Below are positions 15,777 through 24,044 of a DNA stretch of 64,000 nucleotides, piece after piece. This DNA is from Chlorobiota bacterium (lineage in GTDB: Bacteria > Bacteroidota > Ignavibacteria > Kapaibacteriales > UBA961): assembly GCA_014191195.1 (NCBI GenBank), contig BJGZ01000009.1, forward strand, positions 1 through 64,000, written 5' to 3'. The position numbers and the translations under genes are program-made. A model generated the notes under the pieces. It saw nothing but the letters and a program-made list of their open reading frames with translations. It had not been told where the DNA came from and made no database searches. Within the stretch, counting starts at the first letter, position 1; every line of letters starts with the position of its first letter.

Positions 15777-16732
15777 TATATATCCTCTGACTTTGCTACT
15801 AATTCAAAACAATATTCAATTGCACCATCTAAAGCTGTACCTTTTGGGTCTACAACATTAAAACTATCTTTTTCTTTTATTTTATTAAGTAATTCGCGTG
15901 CAATTAATGTGTTGTTTTCTAATAAACCACCAAGAAAAGATACTGGTAAATGAATACCGGGTATATTCTTTGCAACAGCTATGATATTTTCATGTAAACG
16001 ATCTGCTGCTTCTTTAACTATTTTTAAACAAACACTATCACCGTTTTCAGCTTCTTCTAGAACCATCTGTGTTAAATGATGATATTCAAATACTTTATCC
16101 ATAAAAGCTGAAACTATGGTTCTTGGAAAAATTAGAGATATTTGAGGATATCGATCTGCTAACTTTTGTAATAATGATGTTGGAATACCTCTTCCATCTA
16201 TAGCTTTAACACAAGCAGATAAACCCTTCTTACCAATCCAAGCCCCACTTCCTTCATCATCAATTTCTATTCCCCAACCACCAGATCTTATCAAATCACC
16301 TTGTTTGTTTTTACCAAGTGTAATTGTACCAGTTCCAGCTATTAACATTATTCCTGCTTCCGATCCAAATGCACCTCTTAATGCAATTTCTGCATCACTG
16401 GTTGCTATTAAATCATGAAGATTAAAACCTGAATCCCGTGCAATAATTCTTAGTAGATGCGCAAATCTTTGTCTCTCTTCTTCTAACCAAATACCTGCAA
16501 CACCAACTACCACAGCATCAATTTCGGATTTGTCTATTCCAGCATCATTGGTTAAATCTACCAATAATTGTACAACCCTTTCACAGGCTTCGGTAAAGCC
16601 AACCACACCTACACGTGTAGACCCAATAACTCTTTGAACTTGTTGTTCACCATATACTAAACGACCGCGTGTTTTAGATCCACCGCCGTCAATACCAATA
16701 ACTGTGTAATTGTTATTCACTATGTATGCCAA
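15776..16732 (-). CDS. BadF/BadG/BcrA/BcrD-family kinase, N-acetylglucosamine kinase-like
   Basis: A 318-residue ASKHA-fold kinase. It has the phosphate-1 motif VIGIDGGGSKTRGRLV, then VVVGVAGIW, the base around ATSDAEIALRGAFGSEAG, the phosphate-2 loop MLIAGTGTITLG and RSGGWGIEIDDEGSGAWIGKK. These are the hallmarks of eukaryote-type GlcNAc kinases in this family rather than the iron-sulfur benzoyl-CoA reductase subunits, whose cysteines are missing. Likely substrates are GlcNAc or a related amino sugar. The anmK gene 2.4 kb away suggests use in cell-wall sugar recycling, and the chitinase at 24 kb offers a second possible sugar source. Confidence 0.85.
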   Translation of the reverse strand: MAYIVNNNYTVIGIDGGGSKTRGRLVYGEQQVQRVIGSTRVGVVGFTEACERVVQLLVDLTNDAGIDKSEIDAVVVGVAGIWLEEERQRFAHLLRIIARDSGFNLHDLIATSDAEIALRGAFGSEAGIMLIAGTGTITLGKNKQGDLIRSGGWGIEIDDEGSGAWIGKKGLSACVKAIDGRGIPTSLLQKLADRYPQISLIFPRTIVSAFMDKVFEYHHLTQMVLEEAENGDSVCLKIVKEAADRLHENIIAVAKNIPGIHLPVSFLGGLLENNTLIARELLNKIKEKDSFNVVDPKGTALDGAIEYCFELVAKSEDI

Positions 16733-16776
16733 TAATTGCTATGTGATTGAATCCAGAAATGGACTTTTTTGAAACA

Positions 16777-18630
16777 TTAACGTTTCAATGCTATAACCAA
16801 TAGAGATATATCTGTTGGTGATACACCGGGTATTCTAGAGGCTTGTCCTATTGATATAGGTTTAATTTTCATTAATTTCTCTTTACTTTCTTTAGAAAGT
16901 GAATGTACCCTTGAAAAATCATAATTGTCAGGAATTAGCTTGTTTTCAAGTTCTTTGAATTTTGAAATTTCAACTAAATGTCTAGCAATATAACCTTCAT
17001 ATTTGATCTCAATTTCTGCTTGTTTTAAAATACTATCAAAAGTCGTGCCTTTCCACTGATTTAAAGCAGAAGAATTTTCACGAATCAGTGATAACGTTAT
17101 AGCTGGTCTTTTACACATTGATATTAACTGTTCAGATTCTTTAGTGATTGATTCCCCAACAGAAGCATAAATAGTATTTGCTGTTTCTTTGTCTATTTTG
17201 ATATTTCTAATTTCGGATAGCATTTTATTTTTTGATCTAAGTCTTTGTAGTACATAGACTTGACTACCAGTATGTAGTCCATAAACACTTGTTTTATCAT
17301 ATAATCTTTCAAATGCATTGTCTTGTCTTAATAATAATCTATACTCAGCCAACGATGTAAAAATCCTATATGGTTCATCGCTACTTTTATTTACCAGATC
17401 ATCAATCATAACACCAATATAGGCATCAGCTCTACTTAAAATTAGTTCGGGGAGTCCTTTTATTTTAGATGCAGCATTTATACCAGCTATTAATCCTTGA
17501 GATGCAGCTTCTTCATATCCAGATGTACCATTAATTTGTCCTGCCATATATAAACCGTTTATCTTCCTACTTTCTAATGTATAATGCAATTGATAAGGAT
17601 AGAAGAAATCATATTCTACTGCATATCCATATTTTTCAATAATTGCATTTTCTAAACCAGGAATTGTTTTTAATGCTCTTTCTTGGATGTCTTTTGGCAG
17701 ACTTGTAGAAAATCCATTTACATATATTGTATTTGATTGTAATGCTTCTGGTTCTAATACTATTTGATGCGAAGTCCTGTCTTGAAATCTATATATTTTA
17801 TCTTCAATTGACGGACAATAGCGCGGACCTCTGCCTGTTATCAACCCTGTAAACATTGGCGAATCTATAAATCCTTGTTGGAGTATTTCATGCGTATTTT
17901 CATTTGTATGTGTGGAATAACATACAATACTATTTTTTACTTGTTGAGATTTATGAGAAAATGGAATTGGTGGATCATCGCCACATTCTATGTTGGTTTT
18001 GCTAAAATCTACACTTGATGAATATATCCTAGGTGGTGTTCCTGTTTTTAATCTTCCTATTTCTAATCCAAATGTAGATAATGAATCTGATAATCCTTTT
18101 GCAGACTTCTCTTGAACTCTTCCACCTTCTGTAACTTCCTGTCCAGTATAAAGCTTTCCATTCAAAAATGTTCCACCACACAATATTAATGCTTTACAAT
18201 ATATTGTTTCACCCTGCAAGACAATCCCCTTGATATTATTGTTCTCGCACAAAATTTGAGAAACTGTACCTTCAATTAATGTAAGATTCTTTGTTTCTTT
18301 TAATATTTGTTGTGCATAATATGGATATAGATATTTGTCATTTTGAGATCTAGGCGACCATATAGCAGGTCCTTTAGAAGTATTTAACATTTTAAACTGC
18401 AAACCACTTCTATCAGCAATTAAGGGCATAACACCACCGATAGCATCAATTTCTTTTACAAGATGTCCTTTAGCTGACCCACCAATTGAAGGGTTACAAG
18501 ATAATCTACCAATGGTATCTACACTCATAGAAATAAGTGCTGTATTACACCCCATTTTAGCGGTGGCAATACAAGCTTCAATACCTGCATGCCCACCACC
18601 AATTACTATTACATCAAAAGAATTTGTCAT
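16777..18630 (-). CDS. mnmG: tRNA U34 carboxymethylaminomethyl-modifying enzyme MnmG (GidA)
   Basis: A 617-residue flavoprotein that, with MnmE (encoded at 36.7-38.1 kb), adds carboxymethylaminomethyl groups to wobble uridines. The FAD motif VIVIGGGHAGIEACIATAKMG is near the N-terminus. SCNPSIGGSAKGHLVKEID, ILCGGTFLNGKLY, LKTGTPPRI, the cysteine segment GRGPRYCPSIEDK and GYEEAASQGLIAGINAA follow in the family order. Length is standard (about 620-630). The ATG is preceded, within three bases, by a parS-like palindrome that occupies the place of a normal ribosome-binding site. Confidence 0.97.
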   Translation of the reverse strand: MTNSFDVIVIGGGHAGIEACIATAKMGCNTALISMSVDTIGRLSCNPSIGGSAKGHLVKEIDAIGGVMPLIADRSGLQFKMLNTSKGPAIWSPRSQNDKYLYPYYAQQILKETKNLTLIEGTVSQILCENNNIKGIVLQGETIYCKALILCGGTFLNGKLYTGQEVTEGGRVQEKSAKGLSDSLSTFGLEIGRLKTGTPPRIYSSSVDFSKTNIECGDDPPIPFSHKSQQVKNSIVCYSTHTNENTHEILQQGFIDSPMFTGLITGRGPRYCPSIEDKIYRFQDRTSHQIVLEPEALQSNTIYVNGFSTSLPKDIQERALKTIPGLENAIIEKYGYAVEYDFFYPYQLHYTLESRKINGLYMAGQINGTSGYEEAASQGLIAGINAASKIKGLPELILSRADAYIGVMIDDLVNKSSDEPYRIFTSLAEYRLLLRQDNAFERLYDKTSVYGLHTGSQVYVLQRLRSKNKMLSEIRNIKIDKETANTIYASVGESITKESEQLISMCKRPAITLSLIRENSSALNQWKGTTFDSILKQAEIEIKYEGYIARHLVEISKFKELENKLIPDNYDFSRVHSLSKESKEKLMKIKPISIGQASRIPGVSPTDISLLVIALKR

Positions 18631-18633
18631 TCA

Positions 18634-18649
18634 TGTTTCACGTGAAACG
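18634..18649. promoter_or_regulatory. parS centromere site (ParB-binding palindrome), 15 of 16 bases
   Basis: TGTTTCACGTGAAACG differs from the widely conserved parS consensus TGTTTCACGTGAAACA only at the last base. Bacterial parS sites bind ParB and cluster near the origin, often around gidA/gidB and parAB genes. Here it lies three bases upstream of the mnmG (gidA) ATG. A 16-base near-match is very unlikely by chance in such AT-rich DNA. Confidence 0.8.
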
Positions 18650-18711
18650 TTTTTAAAATTATATATACAAAAATACATGTTATTGTGATTTGTATTGAGT
18701 TCATTTCCAGA

Positions 18712-19608
18712 TTATTTGTCTTTTTGTGATTTTGCTAATATATAGACGATACTTTTATTTGAATCTAAAGCAATGATTCTATGAAATGAATTCTTTTGCA
18801 TTTTCATGGATATATCTATTGTAGATCTTGATCCATAAAGGGATATATATATTGAATTGTTTATTGAATATGTATAATAATTAGACATCACACTATTTAT
18901 AGATGTAAAACCTTTAGATGATGCATCTAGAGCATCAAGAACAGTTTCGGTTTTTCCAGCATGTATACTGTTATTTGAATGATATACAGATAGGGACTTA
19001 TCATTAAAGAGATGTTTATTTTTTGTCCAAGAAGAAGTATTCTCACAAGCCAATAATTGAGTAAGAATATTGTGTATTAAATCATTTACAGAACTATCAG
19101 CATATATAATAGAATTGCTGCATTGCATTGTTTCATAAGAGGAAAAATATTGTCTATCAAATTGTGATACACTTTGTATTGAATTGTTGTTAAACCTGAA
19201 GACAGAAGTTCTAATAATGGTATCTAATATGCCTGTTTCAGAAGAAACCCATGAATGATGTACCTCTATAAATTCTGACACACTATCTTTAGATACTATC
19301 ATAGAGCATATGTTTGGGATGAGAGTATCTTTAGATGATCTCCATTTTTTTAAAAATTGTATCCATTCAAATTTATTTCCATGAAAGGAAGATCCATTTG
19401 AAAAAGTATAAGAAACTGAATCTGTATATAATGGTAAAACATCTGAAATATTACCTTGTCCAACATATTTAATTAGCTTTTTAATAATCGAAACATGAAT
19501 TGAGGAATTATGAATGTCATCCGAATTAGAAGATGTGTTTGTATAAGCATAACAGTTAATCATCGCGAAGCATGAAAAAGAGATAATCCGAAAAAAGGAG
19601 AGAAACAT
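18712..19608 (-). CDS. secreted protein with NTF2/SnoaL-like domains
   Basis: A 298-residue protein with a signal peptide (MFLSFFRIISFSCFAMINCYAY). Residues about 38-150 look like a SnoaL/NTF2-like domain: a helix IIKKLIKYVGQGNISDVLPL is followed by YTDSVSYTFSNGSSFHG, a WIQFLKKWR helix and FIEVHHSWVSSETG strands. The second half (about 165-295) may repeat the pattern more weakly, with DLIHNILTQLLACENTSSWT and TVLDALDASSKGF. No catalytic residues can be named. The gene is Ser-rich and AT-rich like its surroundings. It stands alone, upstream of mnmG on the same strand. Confidence 0.65.
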   Translation of the reverse strand: MFLSFFRIISFSCFAMINCYAYTNTSSNSDDIHNSSIHVSIIKKLIKYVGQGNISDVLPLYTDSVSYTFSNGSSFHGNKFEWIQFLKKWRSSKDTLIPNICSMIVSKDSVSEFIEVHHSWVSSETGILDTIIRTSVFRFNNNSIQSVSQFDRQYFSSYETMQCSNSIIYADSSVNDLIHNILTQLLACENTSSWTKNKHLFNDKSLSVYHSNNSIHAGKTETVLDALDASSKGFTSINSVMSNYYTYSINNSIYISLYGSRSTIDISMKMQKNSFHRIIALDSNKSIVYILAKSQKDK

Positions 19609-19900
19609 AACAGTAATATATTAAGTAATTGGAATATATAGACTTATGGCGATTTACTTATAAATGTAATAAACCCTCAGAAATACACACCATGAAGTCA
19701 AAACTACTAAGTCTGTGTACTTATATGGTTTTTTATCAATCAGCTTGTATAATCCATGTAAACTAGGAAATACAAAGTTGATATGAATCATAGAGAACAA
19801 ACAACAAATTAGTCTTTATAATAATACATATGTTTTATAAAGATCTTTTGTGACGAAAAAAATAATGTTAATTTATTTGTCACTAACTAGGATTTATGAA

Positions 19901-22096
19901 ATGAAGCAATTTTTACTGTTGATTTTTACTGTAAGTATATTTTCTACAATATCAGCTCAATTTCCCAAAAAGAATTTTCTTATAGAAGATCACACAGGAG
20001 CTTGGTGCGGATGGTGTGTATTAGGAAATCAATCTTTAGAGGATTTACATGCTGACTATGCAGATAGGGTAATTCCAATAGCTGTACATAATCAAGATGG
20101 AATGTCTTTACCAATACAACAACAATTAGCTAAAGAGCATGGAATTACAGGGTATCCAAGTGGGGTAATAAACAGAAAAACCTATACAATTAATGGTAAT
20201 AGTGGATATGGAATTCATCCTTCTTCTTGGACATCGATTATTGATACAAATTCAATGAAGCAGACGGCTCCGGTGGATATCAGTATTACAAGTTGGAAAA
20301 TAGACACAATTGCAAAAGAAATTAAAATTACTATCAAAGCAGAGTTTTTCGAAGATATTAATCGTCCTTTAGCATTCAATTGTGCAATTATAGAAGACGG
20401 AGTTACTGGGACTGGAAAATTATATGATCAATCAAATTATGTAAGCAATGCATCTGGTTATGAGGCTCATCCATACTATTATCAGCCATCGTCCATAACT
20501 AACTATTCTCATATAAATGTATTAAGAGGATATGGAGCTGGTATAGCAGGTATAGCAGGAACATTACCAGAGACGGGAGTATTTTTTCAAGATAAGTATA
20601 CCTATACATTTACAATACCATTAAGCACAATAAAGATATCAAATGTATCAAATTGTTGGGTTGCCGGATGGATTCAAGAAACATCTAATGGATATGAAAT
20701 TCTGAATGCAGCAAGTGCAGGAAAACAAACTACACCAAAATCTCAATATGTTTCGGTTGATATTAAATGTATGAATCCACCTTCTCAGATATTACCAGGA
20801 ACTGTTCATAAACAAACGATAAAACTTACCAATAAAAGAGAATTTCCAGTATCTGTATCAGTGTCTATCAATGAAAATGAAAGTGTGATAACAGAAGATT
20901 GGAAATATACTTTAAACCCTTCTATTGTTGAAATACCTGCTAAATCATCGGCAAATGCAGAGTTACAGACTATAGCTGGAGCAGGAATAGGTGCTGCAAA
21001 TTATGTGGTTTCTGCACTAGTTATTCCTAAGGATAATATTCGTGGATTACCAACATCAACAAGGACATCGGTAATATCAAAAGAACAAAAAATTGTATTA
21101 GTAAAATTTGATGCAACAGATAAAAATTCAGTGTTATCAACATATAATGATATTAAATCGAATGAAGTATTTAAAGATAGAATTGCAATAGTTTCATTAA
21201 ATGACAGTAATTATTCATCATTTGATTTTAGTGGAGCAGAAGCATTTATTATAGGTGAATCATATTCAAGTAGAACTTCATTAATCTATGGAACAAAAAA
21301 ATTGTTACCATTTTTTGAGTCTATTTTTAAAGCTGGTAAACCAATGTTGATGTGGTCTCCTATGAATTTATGGTTAGTTGCAGATAATTATCCTCCAGTA
21401 TTATCAAATAGTATAAAAAATGTATGGAATAAAACATTTGGAATTACAGGAGAAGAATATCCATGGCAGCCATTATTATGGGATATGACTAATCGAAAAG
21501 AAATTCCATTTGGCTTACAAGGAACAGGGGATTCTAAGATTACAAATGGTATATCATTTATGGTGAATGAGGAATCAAATGAACATAAATCAATATGGAT
21601 TGATTGCATCAAAGTATTGGATTCATCAATAGCTCAACCAATATTACATTTTAATAGTGATGTCTTACAAGAACCACTTAATATTGCTGCTGTTAAAATT
21701 CAAAGTTCAACAGGTACAAGAGCGATATATCAGGGATTTCCAACAGAATGTGCAGGTTCTGGAGCATCAGGTTTAGCTATTAGACAAACCCTATTGAGTA
21801 ATTATTTATATTATTTATTGAATCTATCTTCTTTGTCAGATAATGCTCTAAATCCATCAAATACTAAGGTTTACCCAAACCCAGCTAATCATACACTAAC
21901 AATTTCTTCAGAAAACAATACAAATGATAGTAAGTGGAATATTTATTCTATGGATGGAATATTGATTGGTTCCGGAATCAACAAAGTACAATCATCTTCT
22001 CTTTATGATTGTTCAACATTAAGTAATGGATCTTATTATATGATCATGGATCAAAAAGGTATAAAGAGCTATATTCCATTTATTGTACATCGTTAA
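19901..22096 (+). CDS. Omp28-like T9SS-secreted protein with thioredoxin-like N-terminus
   Basis: A 731-residue protein. The signal peptide MKQFLLLIFTVSIFSTISAQ is followed at once by a thioredoxin-like region with LIEDHTGAWCGWCV (Cys36-x-x-Cys39) and HGITGYPSGVINR, the pattern of Omp28-related proteins. The middle (about residues 120-440) is beta-rich with Ig-like features. The last 70 residues form a type IX sorting domain (KVYPNPANHTLTISS, then WNIYSMDG and a final IPFIVHR). The ATG at 19901, preceded by AGGAT, is preferred over a GTG 17 codons upstream because it places the signal peptide at the start. It heads a run of three T9SS cargo genes with gaps of 6 and 22 bases. Confidence 0.85.
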   Translation: MKQFLLLIFTVSIFSTISAQFPKKNFLIEDHTGAWCGWCVLGNQSLEDLHADYADRVIPIAVHNQDGMSLPIQQQLAKEHGITGYPSGVINRKTYTINGNSGYGIHPSSWTSIIDTNSMKQTAPVDISITSWKIDTIAKEIKITIKAEFFEDINRPLAFNCAIIEDGVTGTGKLYDQSNYVSNASGYEAHPYYYQPSSITNYSHINVLRGYGAGIAGIAGTLPETGVFFQDKYTYTFTIPLSTIKISNVSNCWVAGWIQETSNGYEILNAASAGKQTTPKSQYVSVDIKCMNPPSQILPGTVHKQTIKLTNKREFPVSVSVSINENESVITEDWKYTLNPSIVEIPAKSSANAELQTIAGAGIGAANYVVSALVIPKDNIRGLPTSTRTSVISKEQKIVLVKFDATDKNSVLSTYNDIKSNEVFKDRIAIVSLNDSNYSSFDFSGAEAFIIGESYSSRTSLIYGTKKLLPFFESIFKAGKPMLMWSPMNLWLVADNYPPVLSNSIKNVWNKTFGITGEEYPWQPLLWDMTNRKEIPFGLQGTGDSKITNGISFMVNEESNEHKSIWIDCIKVLDSSIAQPILHFNSDVLQEPLNIAAVKIQSSTGTRAIYQGFPTECAGSGASGLAIRQTLLSNYLYYLLNLSSLSDNALNPSNTKVYPNPANHTLTISSENNTNDSKWNIYSMDGILIGSGINKVQSSSLYDCSTLSNGSYYMIMDQKGIKSYIPFIVHR

Positions 22097-22102
22097 AACA
22101 TT

Positions 22103-24022
22103 ATGAGAAATTCTTTATTCTACACTTATATATTCTTGTTTTGTGGTTTTTCACTATGCGCACAAACAGTGAATCTGATGTATTATGTATCCGCAATACC
22201 TGGAGAACATGGTATGTGGGTATCAAGACAAAAAGCTAATGAAACATGGTTTCGAGGTGACAAAGTATTAATTGATGGAGTGTTTGATGGAAATGGTGTT
22301 GATCCAGACATAATCTCACAGGATGATGGATCTTTGCGCCTATATTATTTTCAAGGATATTTTGTAACACCACCACCACAAAATCCAACTCCAAACTCAA
22401 TCTATAGTGCAGTTTCTACAGATGGTATTAGATTCACAGGTAAGCGAAAAGTGTTTGAATATAATAATGTATTTGACCCATCAGTTGTGCGCCTTCCAAA
22501 TGAAAGCTATGTTATGGGTTGCACAAACATGATTGGCACAACTGTCAACACAGTAATAGCAACAAGTCCTGATGGATTATCTTTTACCTATAAAACAACA
22601 GTCGAAAACACAGGCATACCGGAATTAATGGTATTAAATGATGGATCAATTCGATTATTCTATAATGGACCTGGTGGGATCGTCAGTTCTCGTTCAACAG
22701 ATGGTGGAGCCACATGGCAAAAAGAACAAGGTATTCGATTGGCTTATCAACAATTTGTGGGTGATCCAAGTGTATCGAAAGTTGGGAATCGATTGCGCAT
22801 GTATGTAAAAGGCTTCAATGCGAATGGTGGACAACAACTCAGTGGACATAAAACTCAATATGCTGAAAGTACCGATAATGGCAATACTTTTCAAATGGTA
22901 AAGCAATTGGTATTGGATAGTGCTAGTGTTCCCGAAGGTGTAGAAATGTATGCATCAATAAAACTTGAAACCATGTCAGAAAATGATACTCTTTGTACTG
23001 GTGAAGATGCCAAACTTGAAGCTAGAATCAAAACAAATCCAAGTTTTCTCAATTGTACTTATGAGTGGTTTAAGAATGGAGTAAAACTTATCAATGGAGG
23101 AAAAACAAGTGGAGTTAATACCAATACATTGAATATTATGAATTGCACACTAACAGATACAGGTGCATACTCATTGAAAGTATTGAGTGATGATCTTTCT
23201 GAAGGAACACTTCAACAAATATTCGGCCCTGTACGATTAACAATCAATCCACAAACAGAAATCATTCAAGATATTGACACATCATATGTGACATGTCATG
23301 ATGAGACAAAGACAGTAACGTGCAAAGCAGTTGGAAAAAATGTTCAATATCAATGGATTGATTCTGATGGAAAGCCAATAATCGGAGAGAATAAGAATAC
23401 TATTGCAATACAAAAAAGTGGCAATGCATCTTTTCAGAAAATACGATGCATAATTTTTGGAGCATGTGGTCGAGACACATCACAAATTACAACCATACAA
23501 TTCATATCTAAAGCAAAGATTAGTAAAGATCTACCAAAAAATATGGAATTGTCTTCAGGAAGTGATACGGTACTGAACATGTCTATCGATGCTGAGCAGT
23601 ATACATATCAGTGGTATAGAAATGACATAGCAATTTCTAAAGAAATTCCAGGATTGAACTCAGAGATACTTTTGAATATCGTATCGATGGATTCAAGTGA
23701 TGAAGGAACATATCATGCTGTGATCAGGAATATTTGTGATACATTGATTTCACAAAAAATCACGCTAAACATGAAGAAGATGAGTTCTGTCCAGGAATTG
23801 TCCGGATTCAAGATCTATCCTCAACCGGCAGATAATGTCATTATCATTGAAGGCTTTGATTTTGAACAAGGACAAGTAACATTGTTCGACATATTTGGTG
23901 CATCAATAAGAGATATTAAGTTCGCTGAAGGGAAGGCGATTCTTTCTAGCAAAGACATTCCTTCGGGCATGTATATGTTACGCTTTATTTCACAAAGCAT
24001 TCCAATCATTATTATTCATTGA
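22103..24022 (+). CDS. T9SS-secreted beta-propeller (glycosidase-like) protein with Ig domains
   Basis: A 639-residue protein with signal peptide MRNSLFYTYIFLFCGFSLCAQ. Residues about 22-285 look like a five-bladed propeller of the sialidase/arabinanase type: DDGSLRLYYFQGYF, FDPSVVRLPNESY, NDGSIRLFYNGPGG, and Asp-box-like STDGGATW and STDNGNTF. Residues about 290-560 hold two or three Ig-like domains (TYEWFKNGVKL, VQYQWIDSDGKP, YTYQWYRNDIAI). The C-terminus is a T9SS sorting domain (IYPQPADNVIIIEG to MYMLRFISQSIPIIIIH). A full set of catalytic acids cannot be confirmed, so it may bind rather than cut glycans. It follows the Omp28-like gene by 6 bases. Confidence 0.8.
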   Translation: MRNSLFYTYIFLFCGFSLCAQTVNLMYYVSAIPGEHGMWVSRQKANETWFRGDKVLIDGVFDGNGVDPDIISQDDGSLRLYYFQGYFVTPPPQNPTPNSIYSAVSTDGIRFTGKRKVFEYNNVFDPSVVRLPNESYVMGCTNMIGTTVNTVIATSPDGLSFTYKTTVENTGIPELMVLNDGSIRLFYNGPGGIVSSRSTDGGATWQKEQGIRLAYQQFVGDPSVSKVGNRLRMYVKGFNANGGQQLSGHKTQYAESTDNGNTFQMVKQLVLDSASVPEGVEMYASIKLETMSENDTLCTGEDAKLEARIKTNPSFLNCTYEWFKNGVKLINGGKTSGVNTNTLNIMNCTLTDTGAYSLKVLSDDLSEGTLQQIFGPVRLTINPQTEIIQDIDTSYVTCHDETKTVTCKAVGKNVQYQWIDSDGKPIIGENKNTIAIQKSGNASFQKIRCIIFGACGRDTSQITTIQFISKAKISKDLPKNMELSSGSDTVLNMSIDAEQYTYQWYRNDIAISKEIPGLNSEILLNIVSMDSSDEGTYHAVIRNICDTLISQKITLNMKKMSSVQELSGFKIYPQPADNVIIIEGFDFEQGQVTLFDIFGASIRDIKFAEGKAILSSKDIPSGMYMLRFISQSIPIIIIH

Positions 24023-24044
24023 TTATTGAAATAAAGATCTTTTA

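Noticed and set aside
19692-19766. A 24-codon open frame (MKSKLLSLCTYMVFYQSACI...) in the 292-bp gap before the Omp28-like gene
   Set aside because: It looks signal-like but has no ribosome site, no homology I can name and no sequence after the signal; probably chance. I see nothing else in 19609-19900.
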